Shown here piece after piece: positions 51,687 to 60,215 of a stretch of DNA of 64,000 nt (positions are counted from its first letter, which is position 1; every line of letters begins with the position of its first letter). The notes under the pieces are model-generated. The model was not told where the DNA came from. It worked only from the letters and a program-made list of their open reading frames with translations, and did not search any database. Position numbers and translations under genes: made by a program. The stretch is from Pseudomonadales bacterium (GTDB taxonomy: Bacteria > Pseudomonadota > Gammaproteobacteria > Pseudomonadales > Pseudohongiellaceae): the NCBI GenBank assembly GCA_024234325.1, contig JACKOJ010000004.1, positions 248,001 to 312,000 on the forward strand, written 5' to 3'.

Positions 51687-52706
51687 ATGAACAAGTTTCT
51701 TTATGCAGTACCCTTCCTCATTGGCAGTGTTTTCGCGGCCTCCAGCGCTTCGGCGGACCTGGACGCGGGCCTGAAGGCCTTCGAGGCCGAGGACTATGCC
51801 ACCGCGATGCGGGAGTTCACGGAGGACGCCGAAAAGGGCGTGGCGCTGGCGCAGTTCAATCTGGGCCTGATTTATCATTCCGGCCTCGGCACCGACCGCG
51901 ACTACGAGAAGGCCATGCAGCTCTTTGCACTGTCTGCCCAGCAGGGGCTGGCGAAGGCGCAGTATTACCTGGGCAGCATGTACGACAATGGCCAGGGCAC
52001 GAAGCAGGACTATAAAGAGGCGTATCACTGGTACGAACTTGCGGCGGAACAGGGCGACGCGGCGGCGGAGTATGCCGTGGGCACCATGAACTTCTACGGC
52101 CAGGGCAAGGAAGAGGACTACGGCGCGGCGATTCAGTGGTACGGCAAGGCAGCGGAACAGGGCTTCCGCGATGCGCAGTACAACCTGGGGGTGATGCACG
52201 CCAATGGTTATGGCACGCCACCGGATGCGGACGAAGCCTTTAAATGGTTCCAGGCTGCGGCGGAAGGCGGCAGTGCGGATGCGCAATACAACCTGGGCAT
52301 CATGTATCAGGACGGCGTGGGCGTGGCCCCGGACGCGGCCACCTCGGTGCGCTGGTTCCTGCGGGCTGCCCGCAACGACATTCCCGAAGCGCAGGCGCGC
52401 GTGGGCATTGCCTATGCCTCCGGCGTGGGCGTGGAGCGCGACTACGGCAAGGCGCGGGAGTGGTTTTCGGTAGCGGCGGAGAACGGCGATGTGCCGGCCC
52501 AGGCTTTCCTGGGGCGCCTCTACCTGAACGGCCTGGGCATGGAGGAACGGGATCTGATCTCGGCCTACATGTGGTTCAAGATTGCCAACAGCAACGGCGA
52601 CGAAGAGGCGGCCAATGTGATCGCCACCCTGCGCGGCTATATGAAGCCAGACGAAATTCACACGGCTGAACAACTGGCAGCCAGTTGGGCGAGCAAGCAA
52701 CGATGA
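51687..52706 (+). CDS. Exported Sel1-repeat protein (first of three)
   Basis: 339 residues with a signal peptide (about 1-24, SVFAASSASA). The rest is about eight Sel1-like repeats of roughly 36 residues, with the recurring AQYNLGxMYxxGxG pattern and tryptophans in W-Y/F-xxAAEQG. Sel1 arrays are scaffold-like solenoids for protein-protein contacts in the periplasm. The stop overlaps the start of the next Sel1 gene (ATGA). Partner proteins are unknown. Confidence 0.9.
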   Translation: MNKFLYAVPFLIGSVFAASSASADLDAGLKAFEAEDYATAMREFTEDAEKGVALAQFNLGLIYHSGLGTDRDYEKAMQLFALSAQQGLAKAQYYLGSMYDNGQGTKQDYKEAYHWYELAAEQGDAAAEYAVGTMNFYGQGKEEDYGAAIQWYGKAAEQGFRDAQYNLGVMHANGYGTPPDADEAFKWFQAAAEGGSADAQYNLGIMYQDGVGVAPDAATSVRWFLRAARNDIPEAQARVGIAYASGVGVERDYGKAREWFSVAAENGDVPAQAFLGRLYLNGLGMEERDLISAYMWFKIANSNGDEEAANVIATLRGYMKPDEIHTAEQLAASWASKQR

Positions 52707-53317
52707 CTATTCGCAGCGGGTTAGGCGCCCTCCTCCTCAGCCTCTGCACGGCATTCGCGTTTGCCCAGGAAGAGCCGCGCGATCTGAAAACCCTGATGGA
52801 AGATGCGGAAGACGGCGAGGTGGCAGCGCAGTTTGAACTGGGCAACCGCTACCTCTCCGGTGACGGCGTGGAAGCCGACAATTTCGAGGCGGCGCGCTGG
52901 TTCCGCATGGCGGCAGACCAGGGCGACAACAACGCGCAATACAACCTGGGCGTGATGTATATGCAGGGTACCGGCGTGATTGCAGACCTGGACCAGGCAA
53001 TTGAATGGTTCCGCAAGGCGGCGGAACAGGGCGACCCGCCCGCGCAGTTCACCATGGCCACGCTCTATGCCAATGGCAAGGGCGTGCCCCGTGACCCGGT
53101 GCTGGCGCACATGTGGTTCACCATTGCGGCTTCCGCTGGCCACCGCGCAGCCCAGGCCAATGTGGTGCTGTTCCAGGAAATGCTGAGCGACCTGCAGATC
53201 TCCGAGGGCCAGCGCATGGCGCGGGACTGGATCGAGAAATACAGTCAGGAGCAGGAACGCAAGGCTGCCGAAGCAGCAGCGGATAACGCTGCCAGCCCGC
53301 GCGCGAGTGCGCAATGA
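52703..53317 (+). CDS. Exported Sel1-repeat protein (second of three)
   Basis: 204 residues from ATG 52703, inside the previous stop. Signal peptide about 1-22 (LLLSLCTAFAFAQ). About four Sel1 repeats (AQFELGNRYLSGDGV, AQYNLGVMYMQGTGV, AQFTMATLYANGKGV) are followed by a charged Ala/Glu-rich tail. The stop overlaps the start of the third Sel1 gene (ATGA). Confidence 0.9.
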   Translation: MTIRSGLGALLLSLCTAFAFAQEEPRDLKTLMEDAEDGEVAAQFELGNRYLSGDGVEADNFEAARWFRMAADQGDNNAQYNLGVMYMQGTGVIADLDQAIEWFRKAAEQGDPPAQFTMATLYANGKGVPRDPVLAHMWFTIAASAGHRAAQANVVLFQEMLSDLQISEGQRMARDWIEKYSQEQERKAAEAAADNAASPRASAQ

Positions 53318-53886
53318 GGAAAGGTCTGCTGGCAGCGGCACTGCCCCTGCTGCTGAACCTCGGTGCACAGGCAGACTACGAAGACGGCGTGGACGCGGCG
53401 CAGAGCGGCGACTACGCCACAGCCCTCAAGGAGTTCACCGCTGCGGCGGAAGCCGGGCTGGATCTGGCCCAGTACAATCTCGCCATTCTCTACTTCACCG
53501 GCCAGGGCGTTGCCCAGGATTATGCCGAAGCCTTCCGCTGGACAAAGGCCGCCGCCGAACAGGGGCATCTCAATGCCCAGTTCAATCTCGGCGCCCTCTA
53601 TTACACGGGCACTGGCACTAACGTCGATTACGAGCAATCCCTGTACTGGTACACCCAGGCGGCGCAGGCGCATCATGCGGATGCGCAGGTCAACCTGGCC
53701 ACCATGTATCAGTTGGGGGAAGGCACAGACATCGACCTGGTTCAGGCCTACTTCTGGGCCAGTGCCGCGCAGTTCAACGAACACCCGGATGCTCCGGCAC
53801 TGCTCGCAGAACTGGCGGCGCAGATGAGCCCGCAGCAGCTCAGTGATGCGCGGGGGATATTTGCCCGCTGGACGCTGGAGCAGTAG
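53314..53886 (+). CDS. Exported Sel1-repeat protein (third of three)
   Basis: 190 residues. A short signal peptide (LLAAALPLLLNLGAQA) precedes about four Sel1 repeats (AQYNLAILYFTGQGV, AQFNLGALYYTGTGT, AQVNLATMYQLGEGT). It is coupled to the second gene by ATGA. Its last 47 nt overlap tail to tail with the end of the RND permease gene on the other strand. Confidence 0.88.
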   Translation: MRKGLLAAALPLLLNLGAQADYEDGVDAAQSGDYATALKEFTAAAEAGLDLAQYNLAILYFTGQGVAQDYAEAFRWTKAAAEQGHLNAQFNLGALYYTGTGTNVDYEQSLYWYTQAAQAHHADAQVNLATMYQLGEGTDIDLVQAYFWASAAQFNEHPDAPALLAELAAQMSPQQLSDARGIFARWTLEQ

Positions 53887-56800
53887 TTGCGTCTTCCGCC
53901 TCGACACTTCTGAACAACCCCATAAAGTCGTCCAGAATCAGGTACAGCGACGGAATCATTACCAGCGTCAGCACCGTGCCGAACAGAATCCCCCAGCCCA
54001 GTGACAGGGTCATCGGAATGACCAGTTGTGCCTGCAGGCTGGTCTCGAACATGATCGGCAGCAACCCCAGGAAGGTCGTCATCGTGGTCAGCATGATGGC
54101 GCGGAAACGGCTGGTGCCTGCCCCGACTACTGCGTCGTGCAGATTCATGCCCTCTTCCCTGCCCCGGTTCACAAAGTCCACCATGATCAGGCTGTCGTTC
54201 ACCACCACGCCGGAGAGCGCGACGAGGCCGAACAGGGACATCATGCTCAGCGTGGTATCAAACAGAATGTGCCCGATCAGCGCACCGATCATGCCGAAGG
54301 GAATCACCGCCATCACAATCGCCGGCTGCAGATAGGACTTCAGCGGCACCGCCAGCAGCGCATAGATCAGGAACATTGCCGCGCCAAAGAAGATGGCAAT
54401 GCGCTTGATCAGGGCGGCCTGCTCCTGGCTCGCACCGCCCAGTCCGAAACTGACGCTGGGATACTTGGCGAGCAGTTGCGGAATGAAGTTGTCGCTGATG
54501 TCGCGAATCACGGTGGCTGACTGCGCAACGTTGGCATCCACGTCCGAGGTAATGGTCACGGTGCGCTGGCGATCGATGCGATTGATGCGGGCAAAGCCCT
54601 CGCCTATCGTCGCTTCTGCCACCTGCCCGAAAGGCACTTCCTCGCCCTGCGGGGTGCGAATGCGCATGTCTTCCAGGTTGGCCACGGAAACGCGCTCCTG
54701 TTCCGGGTAGCGTACCATCACCTTCAACTCGTCACGCCCACGCAGCATGCGCTGGGCCTCGGCACCATAGAATGCCTGTCGTACCTGGCTGCCCAGTGCC
54801 GTGGCCGTCAGCCCCAGTTGTTCGGCTTCGGGCTTGATGCTGAGGGTGATTTCCTCGCTGCCGCGGCTGTAGGAATTGGTCACATCAAACACGCCAGCGT
54901 AGTCTGCCAGCTTGGCTTCCAGTTCCCCCGCTGCCAGTTCCAGTTGATCGTAGCGTGTGCCCGTCAGACGCAGGTTGATCTTGGCGCCGCCTCCGGCATT
55001 GGTGCTGGAGGAAAAACGCAGCTCGCGGGTGTTCGGAATGAAGCCCACCTTGTCGCGCCAGTGGCGCTCAATCTCCACAGCACTGATCTTGCGTTCTTCG
55101 CCCGCCTTGGTCAGTTCCACAACCACGGAACCGCCATCGTCGCCATTGGTGAACACCATGACATGATCGATAGGCTTTTCGTCCGGAAAATCCTCGTTCA
55201 GGCTCAGCACCGCCTGTTCGATCTTCGCCAGTGCGTCGTTGCGCTCCTCGTAGGAAACGCCGTCGTTCATCACCAGATTGGTCTGGATAAAGTCACTGGG
55301 CACATTGGGGAAGAACTCGAAACGCACCAGGTTGCCCGCAATCAGACCAATGGCCAGAATCATCGTCGCCACAAACACCGACACCGTGGTGTAACGGTTG
55401 CGCAGCGTCTTCTCCAGAAAGTTGCGGTAATGCACGTTGATGAAATGATCCAGCCGCAGGGCCACGCCATCCTGAAAACGTACCAGCAGGTTCGGCTTGC
55501 GCTCACGATCTGCCAGACGTGAATGTGCCAGGTGGGCGGGCAGAATCAGTTTGGATTCGGTCAGGGAGAACAGCAGACACAGAATCACCACCATGCCGAT
55601 GGACTCAAAGAACGGAGCCACCTGCCCGCCGACAAGAAGCATGGGCGCGAAGGCGGCAATAGTGGTCAACACCCCGAAGGTTGCCGGCACCGACACCCGC
55701 CGCGTTCCCGCAATCACATTGCGCATGCTGTGCCCGTTCTGCGTCACCTCCGAATGCACGCTCTCGGCGGTGATAATGGCGTCGTCCACCACAATCCCCA
55801 GCACCAGAATCAGACCAAACAGGCTGATCATGTTGATGTCCACCGGGTAAGGCCCGATGGGCATCAGCCAGATGGCACCGAAGAAGCTGATGGGAATGCC
55901 CAGCATCACCCACAGCGCCATGTTCAGGCGCAGGAAGGTGGTCAGCACCAGGAAGACTAGTACAGCGCCCATGGCGAGGTTGCCCAGCATCATGTTGAGC
56001 TGGCTCTTCAGGTAGAAGGCCTGCGAACCCCAGCTATCCACGTTCAGGCCTTGGGGCAGGGTCGGTTGTCTTTGTTCAATATAGGCGGCCACGGCCTTCT
56101 CGATATCGAGCACGTTCTGCTCGCGGGTAGCCAGCACCTGAATGCTGAGAGAGCGGTTGCCGTCGAAGCGGGAGAAGTTCTCGGTTTCCACAAATCCGTC
56201 GATTACCGTCGCCACATCGCTGACCAGCAGGCGGGTGCCATCGCGGTTGGTGCGCAGCACGATATTGCCGAAGTCGGTGCCGGTGAAAGCCCGCTCCTTG
56301 GTGCGCAACTGGATGCGGCCGGTATCGGTGCGGATGGCACCACCGGGCATGTCCACGGACGAGGCGCGCACGGCGTTGGCCACCTGCTCCAGGGTCAGGC
56401 CGTATTCGCGCAGCGTGTTCTCTGACACTTCGATGGCGATTTCATAGTCGCGGTCGCCCACGATCGTGGCCTGGCTCACCTCGGGCAGCGCCAGAATATC
56501 TTCGCGAATCTGGTGCGCAAAGGTCTTCAGTGCCTTGTCGTCCAGATTGCCGTAGATGGACACGTTCATCACGTTCTGGCGAATTTCCTGTTCGCGCACC
56601 GTGGGGCGCTCCACGTCCGCCGGGAAGGTGGAAATGGCGTCGATACGCCCCTTGATCTCGTCCAGCAGTTCCGCCACGTCATACTCGGACGAAATTTCAA
56701 TCGACACCGTGCCGACGCCTTCGCGGGCAACGGAGTTCATGCGGTTGATGCCCACGATGCCCTGCAAGGCTTCCTCGATGGGAATCACAATCGCCTCTTC

Positions 56801-57004
56801 CACTTCTTCCGGCGCGGCGCCCGGGTAGGCCATGCTGGCCTGGATCATGCGCGTCTCGAAGTCGGGGAATATCTGAATCTTGATGGTCATCGCCGACGCA
56901 ATGCCGGCGAACAGGATGAACATCATCAACAGGTTCGCCGCAACGCCGTTGTTGCAGAACCAGGCGATCATGCCCTCGTTGCGTCCGTAGTCCGGCTGGC
57001 TCAT
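53840..57004 (-). CDS. RND-family efflux permease
   Basis: 1054 residues, the length of AcrB-type transporters. Twelve membrane helices and two large periplasmic loops are evident, with the proton-relay pair in LGIVVDDAIITAES (TM4) and SGVVVNDSLIMVDF (TM10 region). The N-terminus GMIAWFCNNGVAANLLMMFIL and loop features place it in the heavier hydrophobe/multidrug group whose members often act with a partner MFP and an unlinked TolC. No outer-membrane gene is adjacent. The ATG overlaps the stop of the adaptor gene (ATGA). Confidence 0.93.
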   Translation of the reverse strand: MSQPDYGRNEGMIAWFCNNGVAANLLMMFILFAGIASAMTIKIQIFPDFETRMIQASMAYPGAAPEEVEEAIVIPIEEALQGIVGINRMNSVAREGVGTVSIEISSEYDVAELLDEIKGRIDAISTFPADVERPTVREQEIRQNVMNVSIYGNLDDKALKTFAHQIREDILALPEVSQATIVGDRDYEIAIEVSENTLREYGLTLEQVANAVRASSVDMPGGAIRTDTGRIQLRTKERAFTGTDFGNIVLRTNRDGTRLLVSDVATVIDGFVETENFSRFDGNRSLSIQVLATREQNVLDIEKAVAAYIEQRQPTLPQGLNVDSWGSQAFYLKSQLNMMLGNLAMGAVLVFLVLTTFLRLNMALWVMLGIPISFFGAIWLMPIGPYPVDINMISLFGLILVLGIVVDDAIITAESVHSEVTQNGHSMRNVIAGTRRVSVPATFGVLTTIAAFAPMLLVGGQVAPFFESIGMVVILCLLFSLTESKLILPAHLAHSRLADRERKPNLLVRFQDGVALRLDHFINVHYRNFLEKTLRNRYTTVSVFVATMILAIGLIAGNLVRFEFFPNVPSDFIQTNLVMNDGVSYEERNDALAKIEQAVLSLNEDFPDEKPIDHVMVFTNGDDGGSVVVELTKAGEERKISAVEIERHWRDKVGFIPNTRELRFSSSTNAGGGAKINLRLTGTRYDQLELAAGELEAKLADYAGVFDVTNSYSRGSEEITLSIKPEAEQLGLTATALGSQVRQAFYGAEAQRMLRGRDELKVMVRYPEQERVSVANLEDMRIRTPQGEEVPFGQVAEATIGEGFARINRIDRQRTVTITSDVDANVAQSATVIRDISDNFIPQLLAKYPSVSFGLGGASQEQAALIKRIAIFFGAAMFLIYALLAVPLKSYLQPAIVMAVIPFGMIGALIGHILFDTTLSMMSLFGLVALSGVVVNDSLIMVDFVNRGREEGMNLHDAVVGAGTSRFRAIMLTTMTTFLGLLPIMFETSLQAQLVIPMTLSLGWGILFGTVLTLVMIPSLYLILDDFMGLFRSVEAEDATTAPASSGQISPAHH

Positions 57005-58185
57005 GACGCGTCTCCACTGTTCATGACAAAGCCGTCGGCGGTGGACACCCGCATGCCATCAATGGGCACCGGCACAGGGCTGACAATGATGCGCTCCCCC
57101 GCTTCAACGCCGCGATTGATGTAAACGTAGTCGGTGTCAGTGCGCAGCACATTGACGGGACGTACCCGCAGGCGGTTGTCCTCGTCCATGATCATGATCT
57201 GGTTGCCATTGCGCACCGCGCTGTGAGGCAGCGTGACCACGTTGTGTGCCACGATGCCTTCCAGCGTGGCGTTCACAAAACTGCCGATGTGCAGGGCCGG
57301 ACGGCTGCTGCTCTGACGCAATCCGTAGGGGTCGGCCACCTGAACAACGGCGTGATACACGCGGGTGCTGCTGTCCACCACGCCATCGGTGCGCACGATG
57401 TGCGCGTTCCACTGCAGGGGACGCCCGCCGACGGTTGCACTGAGACTGACGGTTTTGTCACGCCCGCCGTTTGGGGCCAGTTGCCCGGGCTGGGGCAGGT
57501 CCAGGAACGCGATATCACGATCAGTCAGCGGCAGGCGCACCTCGGCAAAATCGACGGCGAAGGTGCGCATCAACTGGGTGCCCGTGCCAACGAACTGGCC
57601 AATGTCCACCAGCTTCTCGCGAATCAGGCCATCATAGGGCGCACGAATCTGTGTGCGGGCCAACTGGCGCTCTGCACGGGCCAGGTCTGCCTCGGCAAAC
57701 AGCACGCGAGCCTTGGCCTCTTCCAGAAACGGGGTGCGCAGCGCCAGGGGCGGCGCATCGGCGCGGGAACGCCCGGAGGACTCCCACTGCCGGGTAGCTT
57801 GCTCGGCCTGCGCGGTTTCCTGAGTCAGTTGCGCCTGTGCAGTCAGCAGATTCGCGCGGGATTGCTGCACCTGCACCTCGTAGTCGGCGGAATCCAGGCT
57901 CAGCAGCAGATCGCCTTCGCGGAAGAATCCGCCCACCACATAGTTCTCCGCAACCGCGACCACGCGGCCGGAAACCTCGGCCACAATTGTCGTCTGCGTG
58001 CGCGGTTCGACGGTGCCCTGGGACGCGACGCTGAAGGGCATGTCCTGGGGATTGGCCTCCTGCACCTCCACCAGGGTAATGCGCTCCTCTGGCGGTTTTA
58101 CCTCGGGGCTGGGGCGGTTCACGATCAACAGGGTCGTAACAATGGCGGCCACGCCGATGATCAGCACGGGCAGTAGTTTTTTCAT
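57001..58185 (-). CDS. RND periplasmic adaptor (membrane fusion protein)
   Basis: 394 residues. An N-terminal signal anchor (LLPVLIIGVAAIVTTLLIV) is followed by a lipoyl-like half motif (TIVAEVSGRVVAVAENYVVGG, seen as VSGRVVAVAENYVVGG), an alpha-helical hairpin (about 105-165), the second lipoyl half (IRAPYDGLIREKLVDIGQFV) and beta-barrel plus membrane-proximal domains. It bridges the permease to an outer-membrane channel. The start overlaps the regulator stop and the stop overlaps the permease start, so regulator, adaptor and pump form one coupled operon. Confidence 0.92.
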   Translation of the reverse strand: MKKLLPVLIIGVAAIVTTLLIVNRPSPEVKPPEERITLVEVQEANPQDMPFSVASQGTVEPRTQTTIVAEVSGRVVAVAENYVVGGFFREGDLLLSLDSADYEVQVQQSRANLLTAQAQLTQETAQAEQATRQWESSGRSRADAPPLALRTPFLEEAKARVLFAEADLARAERQLARTQIRAPYDGLIREKLVDIGQFVGTGTQLMRTFAVDFAEVRLPLTDRDIAFLDLPQPGQLAPNGGRDKTVSLSATVGGRPLQWNAHIVRTDGVVDSSTRVYHAVVQVADPYGLRQSSSRPALHIGSFVNATLEGIVAHNVVTLPHSAVRNGNQIMIMDEDNRLRVRPVNVLRTDTDYVYINRGVEAGERIIVSPVPVPIDGMRVSTADGFVMNSGDAS

Positions 58186-58688
58186 TGTCCGAGGTCCTCG
58201 ATAAGGGTTTGATTGGCTTGCACGGCGGCAGTGTAGAAGCGGCGCATCTGCGCCAGGCGGGCGTGCGTGGCGTGCATGTCGGCGGGAATACTGTCGTCCG
58301 CCTGCTGCAGAATCTCCTGCATCTGCCGCATGCGGATAAGATAGGACTCGATCATGCGCAGAAAGGGCGATGCCGCAAGCTGGTAATAGTCCTGACGATC
58401 GCCCGGCAGCGTGACGCGTTCGATGATGCCAAGCGCCGCGAGGCTGCGCGCATTGGTGCTGACGCTGGCACGGCTGACCTGCAGTTCCTCGGCCAGTTGG
58501 GCGAAACTCACCGGCCCGCCGTGCACGATGAAATAGCCAAAAATGCGGCCGGAAATTCGGGCCACACCATCTTTCTGGGCGGAAAGCCCCATCTGTTCAA
58601 TGAAACGGCCGATGCCATCGAGCGGCGCAGAGCCACACTCCCGGTCATCGTGGACGGACATATGCTCCGCCTGCGTGCTGTAATCCAT
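58182..58688 (-). CDS. GbsR/MarR-family transcriptional regulator
   Basis: 168 residues. The winged helix-turn-helix (GPVSFAQLAEELQVSRASVSTNARSLAALGIIERV, in parts as FAQLAEELQVSRASVSTN) is preceded by RISGRIFGYFIVHGG, characteristic of the GbsR branch, and followed by a long C-terminal helical dimerisation region. First gene of the efflux operon; probably a repressor that binds the palindrome at 58734-58755. The inducer is unknown. Confidence 0.9.
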   Translation of the reverse strand: MDYSTQAEHMSVHDDRECGSAPLDGIGRFIEQMGLSAQKDGVARISGRIFGYFIVHGGPVSFAQLAEELQVSRASVSTNARSLAALGIIERVTLPGDRQDYYQLAASPFLRMIESYLIRMRQMQEILQQADDSIPADMHATHARLAQMRRFYTAAVQANQTLIEDLGQ

Positions 58689-58733
58689 GCAGTCTCCGTG
58701 TGCTGCCAGTCCCCTGCGGGAAACCAGTAAATC

Positions 58734-58755
58734 TTGTTCAGTCGTGACTGAACAA
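58734..58755. promoter_or_regulatory. 22-bp perfect palindromic operator upstream of the gbsR-RND operon
   Basis: Half-site TTGTTCAGTC and its exact reverse complement surround a GT centre. It lies 46 nt upstream of the regulator start. A site of this length and symmetry is expected for a dimeric MarR/GbsR or TetR protein. I could not place the -35/-10 elements with certainty. Confidence 0.8.
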
Positions 58756-58848
58756 TCTAAACGACGCGGATTGTAAGGAGGTGCTCGGGGGAAGCAAAGG
58801 GGGGCAAGATCAACGGAGGGAAGCGTACGCCGGGACGATGGCGGAAGC

Positions 58849-59268
58849 TCAGGCGGCCAGCGCCTGAATCCGTTTCACCATGGCCTGCAGGCCATTCCCG
58901 CGAGTGGGGCTGAGGTGTTTGAGCAGATTGAGCTGTTCGAAATAGGCGTCGATATTGAACTGGCGGATCTCGTCGGCGGTCTTGCCGTTGTAGGCGGCGA
59001 GCACGACGCCGAGCAGGCCCTTGACGATGAAGGCATCGCTGTCGGCCTCGAAGAAATACTGTTCGCCTTCCTTGTGCTCAACAAGCCAGACCTGACTCTG
59101 GCAGCCGCGCACAAGATGATCTTCGCTCTTCAGGCCAGCGTCCATGGGAGGAAGCTCCTTACCCAGATCGATGATGTATTTGTAGCGATCTTCCCAACTG
59201 TCGAAGAAGGCCAGAGCCTCCAGAATGTCGTCAGTCGTAATCTCGGTGCCGAAGCGGTTCATGCTCAT
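58849..59268 (-). CDS. sufE: Cysteine desulfuration protein SufE
   Basis: 139 residues from ATG 59268 (MSMNRFG); ATG 59262 is an alternative, and the longer open frame upstream crosses the repeat E6 and is not homologous. The sulfur-accepting cysteine is in VRGCQSQVWL near residue 52, with the typical FFDSWEDRYKYIIDLGKEL start. SufE takes persulfide sulfur from SufS and passes it to SufB. It is separated from the rest of the suf genes by about 410 nt filled by a pair of palindromic elements. Confidence 0.93.
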   Translation of the reverse strand: MSMNRFGTEITTDDILEALAFFDSWEDRYKYIIDLGKELPPMDAGLKSEDHLVRGCQSQVWLVEHKEGEQYFFEADSDAFIVKGLLGVVLAAYNGKTADEIRQFNIDAYFEQLNLLKHLSPTRGNGLQAMVKRIQALAA

Positions 59269-59324
59269 CTTGTTCTTCGCTTTCTTTGGTTTGCTTTGTG
59301 CTCTGTGAGCGGGTCCGGCGGCCA

Positions 59325-59418
59325 CCGGGAGTACGCATGTCAGACACGCCGTGAATTCATCCCTGAAGGCTCCGCTCCGGCATCCCTGCCGGAGAGGGTC
59401 TGCCATGCGTACTCCCGG
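59325..59418 (+). repeat. Multi-stem palindromic element E6 (first member of convergent pair 3)
   Basis: Outer arms 59325-59345 and 59398-59418 match over 21 nt with one mismatch (CCGGGAGTACGCATG outermost). The core in plus orientation is GACACGCCGTGAA, hairpin 1 (TTCA-TCCC-TGAA), GGCTC, hairpin 2 (CTCCGGC-ATCCCT-GCCGGAG). It lies upstream of sufE and faces E7 across 112 nt. Confidence 0.88.
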
Positions 59419-59530
59419 CACCCGCCTAATCTGGTGCGGAAGGCACAGGGCTCGTTTCTTGGCTCTCTTCCAGGTTTTACTGTGTGGGGTCACCTACTAC
59501 GCGATCACCCGTTTTTCTGGCTGAATTCCA

Positions 59531-59644
59531 GTCCGCCGGAGCGGAGATTTCCCGTCAGGACCCTCTCCGGCAGGGATGCCGGAGCGGAGCCCCCAGGGAC
59601 GGGTTTACGGCGTGTCCGGACGGGAAATCTCCGCTTCGGCGGAC
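59531..59644 (-). repeat. Multi-stem palindromic element E7 (second member of convergent pair 3)
   Basis: Outer arms 59531-59556 and 59619-59644 match over 26 nt with one mismatch. On the minus strand the core is GGACACGCCGTAAA, hairpin 1 (CCC-GTCCCT-GGG), GGCTC, hairpin 2 (CTCCGGC-ATCCCT-GCCGGAG). Hairpin 2 equals that of E6, while hairpin 1 and its flanks equal those of E1. It lies 36 nt beyond the sufT stop. Confidence 0.88.
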
Positions 59645-59680
59645 CGCACCAAACCAAAAACCACGAAACAAAAAATCGCC

Positions 59681-60214
59681 TCAGTAAAACATCCCCGTTT
59701 CCAGTTGGGCCTCTTCACTCATCATGTCGCGGCTCCAGGGCGGGTCGAACACCAATTGCACGTTTACCACCTTCACGTTGGGCACCCGCTTCACCCGGTA
59801 CTCCACGTCGCCCACCAGCACCGGCCCCATGCCGCAGCTTGGCGCCGTCAGGGTCATCTCGATGTCCACCTGCTTCGCGTTCTGGTCGATGCGCACATCG
59901 TAGATCAGTCCCAGGTTCACCAGGTCCACCGGAATCTCCGGGTCGAAGACCGTGCCAAGTGCCTCCCATACCTGATCGGGATTGATCTGATCGTCCACCG
60001 GCGCCGGAAAGCTCAGCTTTTCCGCTTGCAGGCCCAGTTTGTCCGCATCCGTGCCGTCCACCCGCACCATCTGTCCGTTGTAGACCACCGTGTAATTGCC
60101 GCCCAGCGCCTGGGTGATGGCCACGAAAGTGTTCTGTGGAATGGTCAGGGGGGTGCCGTCGGGCACGCGGCGCGCAGGGGTGTCTTCCTGCGCCAGTACC
60201 ATGCGTCTTTCCAT
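59681..60214 (-). CDS. sufT: Fe-S cluster assembly factor SufT
   Basis: 177 residues. The DUF59/MIP18-type domain (about 80-177) has VFDPEIPVDLVNLGLIYDV and the conserved cysteine in TLTAPSCGMGP. The N-terminal part (GTPLTIPQNTFVAITQALGG) is the SufT-specific extension. SufT helps maturation of Fe-S proteins under high demand. It starts one nucleotide after the sufA-type gene and ends the main suf run. Confidence 0.93.
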   Translation of the reverse strand: MERRMVLAQEDTPARRVPDGTPLTIPQNTFVAITQALGGNYTVVYNGQMVRVDGTDADKLGLQAEKLSFPAPVDDQINPDQVWEALGTVFDPEIPVDLVNLGLIYDVRIDQNAKQVDIEMTLTAPSCGMGPVLVGDVEYRVKRVPNVKVVNVQLVFDPPWSRDMMSEEAQLETGMFY

Positions 60215-60215
60215 A

